From: Schistosoma haematobium
Lineage: Eukaryota; Platyhelminthes; Trematoda; Strigeidida; Schistosomatidae
DNA: 64,000 bases
Reading direction: 5' to 3'
Assembly: GCF_000699445.3 (NCBI RefSeq)
Contig: NC_067195.1
Location: 85,446,569 to 85,510,568 of the forward strand
Shown: positions 43,926 to 56,818 of the stretch, piece by piece
How positions within the stretch are numbered: the stretch's first letter is position 1
Layout: the number at the start of each line of letters is the position of its first letter
Made by a program: the position numbers and the translations under genes
The notes under the pieces: generated by a model
Database searches by the model: none
What the model was told of the DNA's origin: nothing
What the model saw: the letters and a program-made list of their open reading frames with translations, nothing else

Positions 43926-45460
43926 CAGTCCATTTACAGTATTGTGTTACCATGATACCCTATTTTGATAATAATCAAATTGGTTAAATTAATCCACTAG
44001 ACTAATCTAAGCCACTCATTGTAATTTGGTAACCAAGTCCCGACACATACAACTAACCTCCAGTCACATTTTCATTTTGTAGTTTAATAATGCTATCCAA
44101 AATGAGGTAGATAAAGTGGTTTATGTAGACGCAATTTAGTCAATGAGAGCCGCGTAATTTAAAAGCTGGTCCACTCAGACAGATTTCGAATAATAGAAAC
44201 TTTTATTTATGGGCTATGTAGTATGCCTACGTTGTTTTATTTGAGTGAATACATTCATATCATCCGTATACCAAGAACTTACCTTATCCAAATAATTAGA
44301 TTCATTCATGCTCTTTTGTTTACATTTGTCTTTATGATATAAATCTCTCTCCATAAACAAAGTATATCATAGATGATTTAATACTGTCATGAAACATTAT
44401 GACAGCGTCTCAAAAATGAAAAATGTTTCTTACCGAAACGAAGGATTCGATATATGTGATGTCCTCTTTTTGCTTCTTTCCCATCTCTCTCAAATCTTGT
44501 ACTTAGTAGAAGATATTTCATTCGCACCTAACTTTCATCAGCTCATCATGGTTTATAGGGTTAAACAAAATAAGAATACAACAAATCGGTTCTGGGTATT
44601 CACAATGAATCGAGTTTATACATATGGCCAGTTACATTCAGCGTACAATCCGGAACAAATATGTACCACCCCAAGTTCTTAGAAATGAGATATTAATGTT
44701 GTTATTGTGTAACCTTTTAAAACAAAATCGGTTAACTGAGTACAGATAAGATAATAAGTAAGGATGAATGATTAGTATCAAGAGAGGAGTGGTGTTATAT
44801 CCTAGTAAAGACTAAGTTACGGGTAACTTTTGTGAACTATTAATGGACTAATATTATCTATATATTCTTATGGTATAACTATTCAGTAATTAGATGATAT
44901 ATATCTATATTCCTCTTATTATGAGCTTCATTTTCACTTATAGACTATTATGATACGATATACTATTCTTAAATTATGTTCAGTTTCACAATTACTGTCT
45001 CCCACGTTCACAGCCACTTTTTGGCTTGATCTTGTACAAATATTATTTCCTATTTCATGGTGTAATGTGCTCTGTTTGTCTTGTATATAAACCAAGTTTT
45101 TGAAATAAATGATTCGCATAGTGAAAGCTGTTATTGGTGTTCTGGACTCAACTGGCAGGGCTAGAAGGACAAAGGACCAATAAGGACACTAGTTTGCTCA
45201 TACCGGTTGGAAGTCATTGGTTTGGCACATTACTAAGATTGTATAAGTCGTATATCGATTAACGAATAAATCATGCGATAATTAGCCGGGCTTGATGTCA
45301 TAAGCTGCTTAATCAACATTTATGAAATTAACCGGATGAAAAACAAAGGAAGTGAATTAGTGGTAACATCAGAAAGAGCGAAAAAGAGTCAGAATTGAAA
45401 AATGAAGTTAGAGACGAAGCGGATAATTACTTATGTTTTAGGTGATCTCTATTAATTTGT
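43926..45460. other. no gene recognised
   Basis: AT-rich. A 97-codon frame at 44389-44682 has no motif I know and an ordinary composition, so it is not called. Confidence 0.4.
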
Positions 45461-45586
45461 CTAAAGCAGATATGAAAAGGATGAATAACAGCTGGAAAGG
45501 ATTGCCCAGGACAGGGTTGGATGGAGAGTGCTGGTGGGCGGCCTATGCTTCTCGACGAGGAGTAACAGGCGTAAGTAAGTAAGTAT
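45461..45586 (+). mobile_element. RTE LINE 3' end scrap
   Basis: GCAGATATGAAAAGGATGAA through GGTTGGATGGAGAGTGCTGG to GGCGTAAGTAAGTAAGTA; a very short 5'-truncated insertion ending in the (TAAG)n tail. Confidence 0.85.
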
Positions 45587-46077
45587 TAATGTGTCATATT
45601 TTGTGCATAAGTGTACTGCTCTATTACGAAAAATCGATTCTGTTCAACAATCAGTTTGTCTTCTAATATCATTTCATTTAAGAGTTGGCATTAATAGTTC
45701 TTTCTTAAGATGACCACGTTGTATCTTTGTACATTATTCTTAAAATTTTAATAATTCCAAACGTGTTCATTATACTTCAAAACAATCCTACTGTAGTGAT
45801 TTGGAATAAAACTGGTTTGTCAGGGTTATGAATTGAACTAAGCATTGATTACTGCTACTGATCTAATTATTTGCTATGATTGCGGAATAACTTCCACCTG
45901 CTACTCATTGAAACGTAACAAGAGTGGTTTATCAATATACGGAAAAAAATGTGTTGAAGATTACTTTACTCATGAGCCATTAATTAAAAGACATCCAGAA
46001 CAATAAATAATGATAAATATCACTTGGTATTGTTCACTTGAATTTTCACACTATCCATCTTTGCTTATAATGCTTGT

Positions 46078-46400
46078 GAATTAAGGCAATATCGAGGCAA
46101 TACACATAGTGTGCACATATGCCAATAAGAGACTGATCAATTGCAGTCCTAAACAACAATGGGAAGATTCAATTGAACAGTAACAAGTGAATTTAAACTT
46201 CACCCCATTGCACAAGCAGGTGGCCATTAGGACTCAGTAGCTAGATGGTTAACACGGTGGCGTTTGAAGAGAATGGTACTGGGTTCGAGTCCCAGAGTGG
46301 ACATCAACTCTTAGGTGCAAGTACATCCAGAGTCATAAATAGGACGAAATGTGCGTATTGGATTCCACGGTTAGCCACTATCCGTCTTTGCTTATAACAA
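46078..46400 (+). mobile_element. second tRNA-derived SINE family (S-alpha-like)
   Basis: 46078-46200 is the block shared with 31770-31890. The tRNA-like head is at 46228-46303 (A box AGCTAGATGGTTAA, B box GGGTTCGAGTCCC). Hammerhead remnant at about 46325-46375: ACATCCAGAGTCATAAATA then GGACGAAATGTGCG and TTGGATTCCAC, with CTGATGA lost by deletion. Confidence 0.7.
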
Positions 46401-46837
46401 TAAATGTAGTTTTATATGTCTAATCAATTTTGAACTTATAATTAATTAATAGTCTAATGTATGCATATAATTTCTAAAATCATTAAATGAACTTACTTGG
46501 CTGAGAAATATATTATTCGTCACTAAATTACGTTTGTTTTCTTAACAACTTCTCCTACAAAAATATATTTGAACTTCAACTAGACAATTGTTTATCCTTT
46601 GTTTTCGTTTATACATATCTGGCATAGGCATAAAATATCAGATTATCTCATACTTGTGAAGTATACATTTATGTTAATTACCTTAATTTTTATGGTGTTA
46701 GAATACATTAGGATAGGAGTGTGGAAAACTATACAATTTACACGATTTGTAATGATATTTAATCCATACAACTGTGTTGTAGTGTAACATTTTTAAGGTC
46801 ATTATCATTTTCACATCTGGCCAAGTTATTTCTCACT
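46401..46837. other. no gene seen
   Basis: AT-rich sequence. Confidence 0.4.
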
Positions 46838-46838
46838 G

Positions 46839-46839
<1 letters not shown>

Positions 46840-46909
<70 letters not shown>
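46840..46909. repeat. (TA)n microsatellite
   Basis: About 34 TA units. Confidence 0.97.
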
Positions 46910-46914
<5 letters not shown>

Positions 46915-47010
46915 CGGGCTGGCGCAACTATTGGACAGGCCATCTCAGCCATGAACTTGAATAAGTTGAGTGCATGATCGCTTCTCCCTAGAGGTGGTAG
47001 AAAAGTTATT

Positions 47011-49551
47011 TACTTACTTACGCCTGTTACTCCCAATGGAGCATAGGCCGCTGACCAGCATTCTCCAACCCACTCTGTCCTGCGCCTTCTTTTCTAGTTC
47101 CATCCAATTCTTGTTCATTTCTCTCATGTCTATTTCCATTTCTCGGCGTAATGTGTTCTTTGGTCTTCCTCTTTTCCTTTGTTTAGCCTTGAGGATTCCA
47201 TGTGAGGGCTTGTCTTGTGACGCAGTTCGGTGCTTTCGTCAATGTGTGTCCTATCCACTTCCAGCGCTTCTTCCTGATTTCTTACTCCGCTGGGATCTGG
47301 TTTGTTCTCTCCCACAGTACGTTGTTGCTAATAGTGTCCGGCCAACGGATCCGAAGTATTTTGCGTAGACAACTGTTAATAAACACCTGTATTTTCTGGA
47401 TGATGGCTTTCGTAGTTCTCCAGGTTTCTGCCCCATACAGTAGAACTGTCTTGACATTTGTATTGAAAATTCTGACCTTGGTGTTGGTTGACAGACAGTT
47501 GCTTTGAATTCCAGATGTTCCTCAGTTGTAAATATGCTGCTCTTGTTTTGCCGATCCGCGCCTTCACATCTGAATCAGATCCACCCTGTTCATCAATAAT
47601 GCTGCCCAAATACGTAAAGGTTTTTACATCTTCCAAATCTTCTCCGTCAAGCGTGATTGGATTGGTGCATTCTGTGTTGTATCGGAGAATCCTGCTTTTC
47701 CCATTGTGTATATTGAGACCTACTGCTGCTGAGGCTGCTGCCACGCTGTTCGTCTTTTCCTGCATCTGTTGTTGCGTTTGGGATAGAAGGGCCAGATCAT
47801 CTGCGAAGTCTAGATCGTCCAACTGCATCCGAGATGTCCATTGTATCCCGTGCTTCCCTTCAGATGTTGACGTCTTCATGATCCAGTCGATCGCCAGGAG
47901 AAAGAGAAAGAGTGAGAGTAAGCAACCTTGCCTGACAACGGTCTTTACCTCGAACGAGTTTGTCAACTGTCCTCCATGCACAATTTTGCAGTTTAATCCA
48001 TCATAGGAATTCCGTATGATATTGACTATCTTCTGAGGCACGCCGTAGTGTCGAAGAAGCTTCCATAGTGTTGTTCTGTCCACTCTATCAAATGCCTTTT
48101 CGTAGTCAATGAAGTTGATGTAGAGTGATGAATTCCATTCAATTGATTGTTCCACAATGATCCGTAGAGTTGCGATTTGGTCTGTACACGATCTACCCTT
48201 ACAGAATCCTGCCTGTTGGTCTCGAAGTTGGGCGTCTACACAGTCCTTCATCTTGCTTAACAATACACTGTTGAAAACTTTTCCTGGTATTGAGAGAAGA
48301 GTGATGCCCCTGTAGTTATCACAGTTGCTGAGATCTCCTTCCTTCGGAATTTTGGTCAGAAGTCCTTCTTTCCAGTCTGTTGGTCCTTGTTCCTCATCCC
48401 AAATCTTATTGAAGAGAATGTGGAGTATCCTTGCAGTTACCGCTACGTCTGCTTTTAGTGCCTGTGCTGGGATGTTATCTGGTCCTGCTGCTTTGTCACT
48501 CTTGATTTGTCTGATGGCCATGCTGATTTCTTCAATTGTTGGTGGGCCAACATTGATTGGGAGGTCCGTGTGTGCTGCTTCGATGTTGGGTGGGTTCAGT
48601 GGAGCTGGTCGATTCAAGAGTTCTTTGAAGTGTTCTACCCACCTGTTTTGTTGCTCTTCAATGTTGGTGATTACATCGCCTTCCTTGCTTTTCACTGGTC
48701 GTTCTGGTTTGCGGCGATTTCCAGACAGTTTATTTGTCGTGTCATACAGTTGTCTCATGTTTCCTTCTCTTGCAGCCATTTCCGCCGTCGTTGCTAAATC
48801 TTCCACATATTTACGTTTGTCGGTTCGGATGCTCCGCTTCACTTGTTTGTTTACTTCTGTGTATTCAGCTTGTGCCTTGGCTTTTTCTGCTCTTGTTCGA
48901 CTGGTATTGATTGCTGCTTTCTTGTCCCTCCTTTCTTGAATCTTATCCAGTGTATCAACAGTGATCCATTCCTTGTGATGGTGCTTCTTGTGACACAGGA
49001 CCTCATGACATGTTGAAGTGATTGCTTCTTTGATCCCCTTCCAGTTGCTCTCCACAGTAGTTCCTTCTCCATTGAGTAGATCATGAAAGGCCTGAAACTT
49101 ATTGCTGAGGACTATCTTGAATTGGTTGAGTTTGTTAGTATCCTGAAGAAAGACCGTACTGAACTTTTGTGATATTGTCTGCCCCGTTGTCCAGTGCTTC
49201 TTGAGTTTCAATTTCATCTTGGCGACCAGCAAGTGATGATCTGATGCTATATCAGCTCCTCTCTTGGTTCTCACGTCCTCTATAGTCCTCCTGAACGTTT
49301 TGTTGATGCAGATATGGTCGACTTGGTTTCGTGTGGTGTGATCCGGTGAAGTCCATGTGGTTGTGTGAATGCGTTTATGTGGGAATATGGTGCCGCCTAT
49401 GACCAGCTTATTGAAGGCACATAGATTTGCAAATCTCTCACCATTTTCTTTTCTTTCTCCCAGTCCGTGTCATCCCATGATGTCTTCATATCCAGTGTTG
49501 TCCGTTCCAACCTTGGCGTTGAGACCTCCCATCAGAATAGTCAGGTCCTTT
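47011..49551 (-). mobile_element. RTE LINE copy F, 5'-truncated, best-preserved RT
   Basis: (TAAG)n tail at 47008-47020. It ends within the endonuclease domain at 49551. Flanks TGGTAGAAAAGTTATT (46995-47010) and TGGTCGAAAAGTCATT (49552-49567) look like a 16-bp TSD with two mismatches. It is close to RTE B and less so to D. Confidence 0.9.
47376..49274 (-). CDS. RTE F endonuclease tail and reverse transcriptase
   Basis: A 632-codon frame, the longest in the window. It begins in the endonuclease end ([16 protein letters not shown]). Then the basic linker, [42 protein letters not shown] (motif A), [15 protein letters not shown] (motif B), [12 protein letters not shown] with the Asp pair at about residues 492-493, and [15 protein letters not shown] shift at LSVNQHQ takes the reading off the conserved path; the true C-terminus (INSCLRKIL and the GHT region) lies in other frames at 47390-47130. 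The first residue is not a natural start because the 5' part is lost. Not functional on its own. Confidence 0.88.
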   Translation of the reverse strand: MRTKRGADIASDHHLLVAKMKLKLKKHWTTGQTISQKFSTVFLQDTNKLNQFKIVLSNKFQAFHDLLNGEGTTVESNWKGIKEAITSTCHEVLCHKKHHHKEWITVDTLDKIQERRDKKAAINTSRTRAEKAKAQAEYTEVNKQVKRSIRTDKRKYVEDLATTAEMAAREGNMRQLYDTTNKLSGNRRKPERPVKSKEGDVITNIEEQQNRWVEHFKELLNRPAPLNPPNIEAAHTDLPINVGPPTIEEISMAIRQIKSDKAAGPDNIPAQALKADVAVTARILHILFNKIWDEEQGPTDWKEGLLTKIPKEGDLSNCDNYRGITLLSIPGKVFNSVLLSKMKDCVDAQLRDQQAGFCKGRSCTDQIATLRIIVEQSIEWNSSLYINFIDYEKAFDRVDRTTLWKLLRHYGVPQKIVNIIRNSYDGLNCKIVHGGQLTNSFEVKTVVRQGCLLSLFLFLLAIDWIMKTSTSEGKHGIQWTSRMQLDDLDFADDLALLSQTQQQMQEKTNSVAAASAAVGLNIHNGKSRILRYNTECTNPITLDGEDLEDVKTFTYLGSIIDEQGGSDSDVKARIGKTRAAYLQLRNIWNSKQLSVNQHQGQNFQYKCQDSSTVWGRNLENYESHHPENTGVY

Positions 49552-49649
49552 TGGTCGAAAAGTCATTCAGTCGATATCATCACCGTGTGAAGACTATGTC
49601 CAAGAGAGGCTAAGAACTTCTTCAGAATATCTGATGGGGTCCCTAATGT

Positions 49650-50163
49650 CCTGTAATAAAGCTAATGCAATGGAGGTTTATAACAGTTTGCAATCAAATG
49701 ACGTTGTCGATGACCCTATTTCTAAGTTTACCCGATTGATATACGGTGCATTAAGGTCACCTACTTCAAGGCTTCTACCCCTATTACACCAGGACTTAAG
49801 TTGGCTTAGGAGGAAGTCATCTACTACACATTCTGGACTGCGGTATACTACAACTAATTCAATATCTTACCGTTTACATTTCAGCCTGCAACGCACCAGT
49901 TTACATGTCCCTGCGTTGTGTGCCACCGTCTCAAAAGCTCGTATGGTTAAAGTACTTTTTGTGTGCTAGATAACTCCACATCCCCTACTGTTTAATCTAT
50001 CAGCCCTACTGGATAAAATACCAGTCAACTGGATTTCATTATCAAACACTTCTGACGCTAACCAAGTTTCTGGGACAGCAATGACATCCGGTTTTCCTTT
50101 ATCCACCATTGACTTGAGCTCCGCCATTTTATTTAGTAGGCTGCGAGCGTTTGTGTAGCACAC
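49650..50163 (-). pseudogene. CR1-type endonuclease, N-terminal part
   Basis: CYTNARSLLNKMAELKSMV, then DVIAVPETWLASEV (catalytic Glu) and GILSSRADRLNSRGCGVI in frame 50163-49966. A later frame gives VVVYRSPECVVDDFLLSQLK and LEVGDLNAPYINRV (catalytic Asp/Asn). This is the YTNARSL-type start of CR1 elements (SR1/Perere type in schistosomes). One shift separates the two parts. Confidence 0.82.
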
Positions 50164-50195
50164 CTTTAATTTTGTGAAGAACTTTCCCTTACCAC

Positions 50196-51332
50196 TCAGA
50201 TTGGTTTGGGGATCGTTTTTCTTCGAACGTTCACAATTTGAAAACTCTTAAGTACTAGATTTCTTTCACCGTTTCGGCGGTGCTCATTTATTCCTACTTC
50301 TGCCGACCGTCTCTTAATACGATCAGCTAAGCTGAGATCCTCACGGACGTATATTCCGGATCCAATCATTTTACGCGAGTTTTCCAGTATCAGGTTTCTT
50401 TCTTCAGCCGAAGCAAAGGTAACCTTTAAGAGGCGGCTTTTATGCGTACTTCCAGAATCCACCTTCTGTGATATTCTATAAAGCTTACAGACGCCAACTA
50501 CTGAAACTGTTTCTGGGAGTAGCTTGCTTATTAAGGACTTAATGTGACCGAAGTCGTGCTCAAATCCAGCCTCCGGTTCCTTATCGGAAGATTCTCTTAA
50601 CTTATGAAAAATGACTGGCCTGTCAGCTAGGTCCGTTTTAACACAGAAATTTTAATTCTTGAAATCTTATCTTCCCTGCAATCTGATTCCGAATTGGCAT
50701 CAAATGCAGAGGTCTTACTCTGTTTGCTTACTTTTCTTTTTCTGGGTGTGACTGTAGGCCAATCATTTACCTTATTTTGACTCTTGATCACATCCTCTAC
50801 ACCACTCAGACTTTACTCCCCCATAGTCTGTTTTGCGTTGATATGCGAATCCGGAATTGAAACCATAGATTCACAAACCTTAGTGCTGCCTGTAATTTGT
50901 TTATTCTCAGCGTGCTTTTTCTTTTTCCATGTAACAATGACTACATCTGTGTGCTTGTTATCCGCTCCTATAATAGGGTCCATCTTGATGGTCTCATTCA
51001 GATCCATATTTGGGCTCGTGATAACGCTCTCTGTTTCCTCGAAGGCTGAATTTCGCTCATCTACTGCTGCCTTTTTTATCTGAGGGCAATTTTGTAGCTA
51101 TGTTCAGCAGCTCAGTCGCCTCAAGAATCATCAGAGACTTTATAGAACAGCACAGCCAACGTGATCGTGACTTGCAGCACAATTTGTATGCAGCCGATAT
51201 GAGTCCGGTGTACATATAGTGATACCACTTATTGAAGTTTTCACATTGTATTCCATCATCGACCGCGAAATAGCATACAGGGCTTTCACAACGATGTTTT
51301 ACCTGCACCATAAAATTGTTTAGTGATCTCAC
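50196..51332 (-). pseudogene. CR1-type ORF1 with PHD-like finger
   Basis: Frame 51332-51057: HRCESPVCYFAVDDGIQCE, NFNKWYHYMYTGLIS and SRWLCCSI. The spacing of Cys/His with W-x-H resembles a PHD finger (one Cys appears lost to Asn in ENFNKW). Frame 50462-50196: SRLLKVTFASAEERNLILEN, like the nucleic-acid-binding end of CR1 ORF1. The middle is broken. Function by homology only. Confidence 0.65.
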
Positions 51333-51340
51333 AGGAAGAA

Positions 51341-54300
51341 CAACAACGAAAACTGACCTCTAGAATGTGTCTTTTAAGGCCCTATAGGTGATAGACGTTG
51401 GACATTTAAAAAAGACAGAGATTTGTATGCTGCTCTAGCTAACATAAATAAAAAAATCCGACTTCAGTAAATATAAAAAGACCTTAACACCTTTAGATAC
51501 AAACAATACTAAATGATATACTCAATAAGGAAAAAAACCAATGCCTTTTTTCTATCTGTACTCAAAAAGTACAAATGATAAATTTACTTTAGAAAAAACG
51601 ATAATCTTGGAGACTAATTTAACTGAAATAAAGTCAATTAAAGTAAAAACATTAGTCTTGATGCGTAATTAAACGAACAATACTACAAAATATACTCAGA
51701 GGAAAAAAGCTACTCTCCTTTTTAAATAGAGCATAATGTGAAACAACATTTAGCTTACGGTAGTATCAAAAAAGTGGTTAGTTTTGTGACATCGGAATTG
51801 TGGAAATATGCCACTCGTCAAATAGACATATGAACTAATCTACTAAGATTTTAACTAAACAAAAGGTCAGTTCTATTTAACTTACGCTTCGACTAGTTGA
51901 AGTCTGTCTAACAATGTTAAATGCCACAAATGAAAGAGCAAATCAAAAATAAAAGTCATGCTGCTCATGTTATGATATTTACGTTGATATACACCATGGA
52001 CATGTTTCCCGAAGAACAAATAATGAACAGTCTCCTTCATGGAGGCTAATCAACACTAATGAAATACTGTTCTAAGTTCCAAAGTAATTTTTTATCGGGT
52101 ATTGAATATTACGATGCAGTGGACAACTTTGTATCCCTAGTTCGAAAGTATTCAGAAGAGGATAAACATAGATCCATATGAATTAGAAGATAAAACATTG
52201 TTTTTGATGAAATTTCGTTCTCTGAACTGGATGGTTGGGTCATATTTTAAAACAAAGGACTCACGATCAAATCATCCAGCTGTATTACATACCTTCTCCA
52301 CCATCACAAAACATTGTTGTCTGGTGTCAAGGGCTGCCGCTTGTGAATGCTTATATACATGAACTGCATGCTCTTCGGCTTGTGTAGTTTGTGTATGTAA
52401 GTTATACCCGAAGGGTACGCCTGGGGCTCCACTGGACTGAGCTAGATTAGACAGTCTGCCGCATGATGAAAACATGTCTGTCCTTTACATGAACGAAAAC
52501 ACAGGCCTGCTCAAATTAAAAAAGTTCATTCACGTACCTGGATGTATTATGAGCCTAAACGTACATTTCTGTTCCTCTGGTGTGCATATACCGTGTAAGA
52601 TGTAGCAAATACGAGTGAAGAGAGTGGTGAGCATCAACCCTCCAAAAGGGGCGAGTATGAATGTGTGTTTGCCATAAGATGCATAAGTTAATACCTATAT
52701 GTTACCGATGTATGTGTAACGTATACTAGTACCATATGTGACTCTCGCACACCAATACCCATGGGGTTCTAACAGTTTTCAATCGTAATTCTTAAGTGAG
52801 GCTTGACCAACCCCTCATGGATGGCTGGTACACCATGTACTGAATGAATCATAACTCAGTGCCTCATACAATTTGTAATGTCAGATCATGGTGGAAATCG
52901 CATCCCTGTTTTGAAAAATTCTCAGTCATATATTATTGTTGTTATTGTGTTCATCGATAACAGATTATGCTAATAATGTCAAAAATTGTACAAAAATCTC
53001 TATAAGAACTTTAAATGTCACTTCATTTTATTTAATGCAAACTGAATGACACAAAATTACTTCTTTAATTACTTGATCCTGAGCATACAAAAACATAAAG
53101 AAATGGTAGAACGACACAGTGTATTAATGGACATAGATTTAATTGAGAAATTATTAGATATCTGGATTGAAGAATCTAAGAATTTCCAAAATGGTCTGTA
53201 ATGCTGAATAGATCTTCAAAATAAATAGCTCTGTATATCTTTGACATAGACGCTGAACCTATCAGTTTTACTGTACATACCCCTAGTTGGAGATACTTGA
53301 TCAAGCATAAGTACAAGAAAACGTTTAGGTATCATATGATGGGTATCTCCTAAGACAACCAGTTAATTTGGATTCCATCAAATAAAATACATAGTTCTTT
53401 AATCCGAATGTATGTTTACACACAATCATTCCTGACGCCTGGTTTTACTGGGTTTGGGATCGCTGTATAAAAAGAGATTTTGGGCAGAAGTGTTGTTAAA
53501 CCCTGTGTACCCATGACCTCTTCAGGTGATATTTTAATCGATATTCAGTCAATATACATATCTATGTAAGTTTAATGTATCAGTCCATATGAGATATATT
53601 ATTCGATCACATGAATAGAGCAGTTAGTTCAAATACTTATAAAAACAATAGTTTGTGAAGATATTTAGTTACAAATAAGGTCATCAGAAAAGTTTGATTT
53701 AGTACTTTTAGAATATTTCGGAATAGCATTCCTTTCACTTGTCTTCCGTCTTCTCATTTGCGACTTGGAGGGTTCTAGCGTTCAAGTGCTCAAGTTATAC
53801 GCGGTATATTAAGAATCTAAGTTGTAGAAATAACAGAATAATTTCAAAGTGTTTACTTCTGTTTGTTTAAAACGACGATGAAGATTGAACGGTTACACCA
53901 TTAAACTACGACACCCGACACTACTACTACTACTATTCGACACTTCTAACTGACACTTGTGCTGATGATTTCGTTCAGAAGAACGATGAAAGCTCCACGA
54001 CCAAACTATCCAGCTCAGAGAACAAACTCCATCAAAAACTCGACACTACTTAAGAGCTATTAAAATCTATCATCAATCGAGTTTTTAAAATGTTTGATAT
54101 ATTTATATCTCATTACAGAACATTATTTTAGCTTAAGTAAATGAAATCCAAAACAACAAAAAAAGAGAAAATTTTCTTTGCTGAATTACGTTACACTAAA
54201 TATATGTTTCCGAGTTATATTCAGTTGGCAACAAAAATTTCTTTCGAGTTAATATTCACCAATAAATATTTACTTATAATGAGATAAGTAAAGTTTAAAT

Positions 54301-54429
54301 CGATATATATGAGAAATTTCAATTAACTTTTTATTGATTTTTATAATTAATAAAACTAAAAGATTACTGATTTAATTTAAAAAAAATAATCGATTAATAT
54401 CAGAAGGGATTTTTGTGGATATTATAGTA
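51341..54429. other. 3-kb stretch without a recognised gene
   Basis: 51341-52000 could be the CR1 5' leader. 52270-52800 is less AT-rich and includes TGAGGCTTGACCAACCCC-type sequence I cannot assign. The rest is AT-rich, with a short (CTA)n run near 53920. Confidence 0.35.
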
Positions 54430-54655
54430 ATTTCAATAGTTGAGATCACGAGTCAATTCAAGCTAGATCACCATGGAAAACATGAAAGCACTGGATGGCT
54501 GTTTTTCTCCTCCTATTGTGGGACTCCTCAGCAGTGCGCATCAACGATCCCGCCTCGCGAGATTCGAACTCAGGACCTACCAGTCTCGAGCGCGAGCGCT
54601 TAAACACTAAACGACTGAGCTGGCCGGCATCCAACGGTGTTAATGCCCAACTTAG
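54430..54655 (-). mobile_element. SINE family A, head-to-head partner 1
   Basis: Minus strand: leader AAGTTGGGCATTAACACCG, B box GAGTTCGAATCTC, hammerhead with CTGAGGAGTCCC and perfect stem I, but an insertion after GGA (GGAGGAGAAAAAC) breaks stem II and the GAAA position. Confidence 0.82.
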
Positions 54656-54770
54656 AGTCTCGCGAGGCTAAGGAGTCCCACAATAGGACGAAACGGCCGT
54701 TCGGTGCTTGCAGGATTTCCATGGTGGTCTAGCTTCAATTGACCCATGACCTCAACTATTGAAACAATCG
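54656..54770 (+). mobile_element. SINE family A, head-to-head partner 2, 5'-truncated
   Basis: Starts TCTCGCGAGGCTAAGGAGTCC. Stem II (GTCC/GGAC) and GAAAC are kept, but CTGAGGA became CTAAGGA and stem I is lost. The tail is complete (GACCCATGACCTCAACTATTG). Confidence 0.8.
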
Positions 54771-56557
54771 ATTAAACAATTTTACTAAATGGTGTAAATC
54801 TTTATTAAAATAAATTATCCCCAGTTAGAATTATGGACTCATTAAGAGAAAAAATAGCTTTAAACTTTATAGTACATGTATTTCTTCAGGATTATTATCT
54901 CACCATTTGTTAGTCTTACTTAGGTGTGTGCTACTGAAGTCGATAGATATGAGTAGTATGTATCATCAATCGAAAGTAAAATATCTGGAGTCAGAAAGTT
55001 AAGAAGATCAAAGAAAAGAGAATGAGATCAGAGAATAACTGATGTGAAAACGAGGAAGCAATGAAGTCTGAGACGATCGACTGATATTTTGCAAATGAAG
55101 TATTTACTAACAGATTCTGTTATGTTGTATTCAAATACATTCACTTGTTCCCAGTTTGTGTTCACGTTCACTACAATGTCATTACCTAGTTACTATTCAA
55201 AATAAATATATGTCCGAATGTTTATACTTAGACTTCTACAGTATAACTGATTTTATCGATCGTCAATCTCATTAACTCTCAGTAACAACAAGACAGAGAG
55301 AGAGAGAGAGAAAGAATAACTAAGTACCAAGTATTTTAAATGAAGATATTTCTAATTAATTATGTTGTGTTAGGGTATTTAATGAATTGAATTGCTCTTT
55401 TTATTGAAAAAAAAGTCTGTAAAATGGTTATTCTTTCTAATTACAACATTCCATTCTAATGGTTCTAATAGTAGAATCAATATTATCATCCGACCGGTGT
55501 ATACCTAATCAATTACATAATGGAATAATAAAGATGGTTGTGTAATTTAACATCATATTGTTGCCTTTTTCAACAGTTTAGTATTTCCAACACAAAATAT
55601 TACTAAACTCCGACACAATTCATGTTTCCTAGACAATTAAATTTTGATTTTTCACAAATTACGTATAAACAAAAGTGTTTCCAAGAACGGCAATTAACTT
55701 GTATTTATCTCCGTCAGTAAATATTTATGACCAGATTCAATGTTCAAATTGTAATCATCACAGATTGTTGGAAATTCAGGTTAATATGAATCAAAGTGAT
55801 TATGAGATTAACAGATAAATGGAGACAATGGTCTACAGTAATTTTTCTACGCTACTACAGATCAAATCAGCTTGACTACTCGTTTCTTCAATGTAGTTGA
55901 TTTCGATAGAATATGTCAAACCAACAACAACATTTTATTTTCCTTTCAAATTGTGACGTGGGATAAGAACCTAATGCAATTAGTTCTATCACATTCATTC
56001 TCCGTGTGACTCCAGAATTACCCTCTACATTTCCATCATTCTTCAAGCGTTCAACTAATAACTGAAATCTGCTTTGAATTGTCACACAAGATTCACCAAT
56101 GATAGCTACTGCATTAATGTAAATTCATTTGAAATCGCATCATGTTTTATGCTGATTACGTGTAATTGGGAATGTTATGAAAAGTTTATGTTATGTTTTG
56201 TGTAATGTCCAACTGTGAATAGAATTAAGTAGGCTGTAATCTAGAGAAAACATTCATTTGTTCTTCTGTGTGATGTCAAATAAAAAGTTGGACAGGTAAA
56301 TAGAAAAATATTCACATTTGGTGAATGTGCGTTCTAGTTTATCGGTCAATGATCAAAGTTTGAGATGTGTATACAAAACGAGCTATTATCGAAGAAGCAA
56401 AAATGGTGAACATATTTAAGGTTCCAATTATAACCATCACAAATATTCAGAAATTTAGGTTAACATGAATCAAGTGATGCAAATATACTACTTTAATTTA
56501 TTATTATTGAATACTTTTGATTCTCCGATTTTCTTTCTATTCTTTTTTAATCATAGT
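54771..56557. other. no gene recognised
   Basis: AT-rich, with a (GA)n run at 55293-55312. The 65-codon frame at 55888-56085 is unremarkable. Confidence 0.4.
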
Positions 56558-56818
56558 CTTTGTTGGAAGTGGATAGGACATACATTGAAGAAATCATCAA
56601 ACTGCAACACGAGGCAAACCCTAACTTGGAATTCTGAAGGGAAATGGAAAAGATGTAGGCCAAAGAACACACTACGTCCGGAAATAGAAGCAGATATGAA
56701 AAAGGATGAACAAGAACTGGAAACAACTGGAAAGCATTGCTCAGGACAGAGTTGGATGGAGAGTGCTGGTGGGCTGCCTATACTTCTCCATGATGGAAAA
56801 CAGGCGTAATTAAGTAAA
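56558..56818 (+). mobile_element. RTE LINE 3' end fragment
   Basis: Encodes [14 protein letters not shown] (in the 56465-56809 frame as [14 protein letters not shown]), [10 protein letters not shown] and the WNQLES region, ending GGCGTAATTAAGTAAAT. 5'-truncated. Confidence 0.85.

Larger units (their letters stand above)
49568..51340 (-). mobile_element. CR1-type LINE fragment
   Basis: Two coding blocks of one LINE on the minus strand: an ORF1-like part (51332 to about 50196) followed by the endonuclease start (50163 to 49568). The RT is not in the window, cut off where RTE F is inserted. Confidence 0.75.

Noticed and set aside
44389..44682. 97-codon plus-strand frame as a host gene
   Set aside because: No recognisable domain, signal peptide or paralogue in the window; such length is expected by chance.
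48325..48939. 204-codon plus-strand frame, also at 4320-4934
   Set aside because: Antisense shadow of the RTE reverse transcriptase, which has all the motifs on the minus strand.
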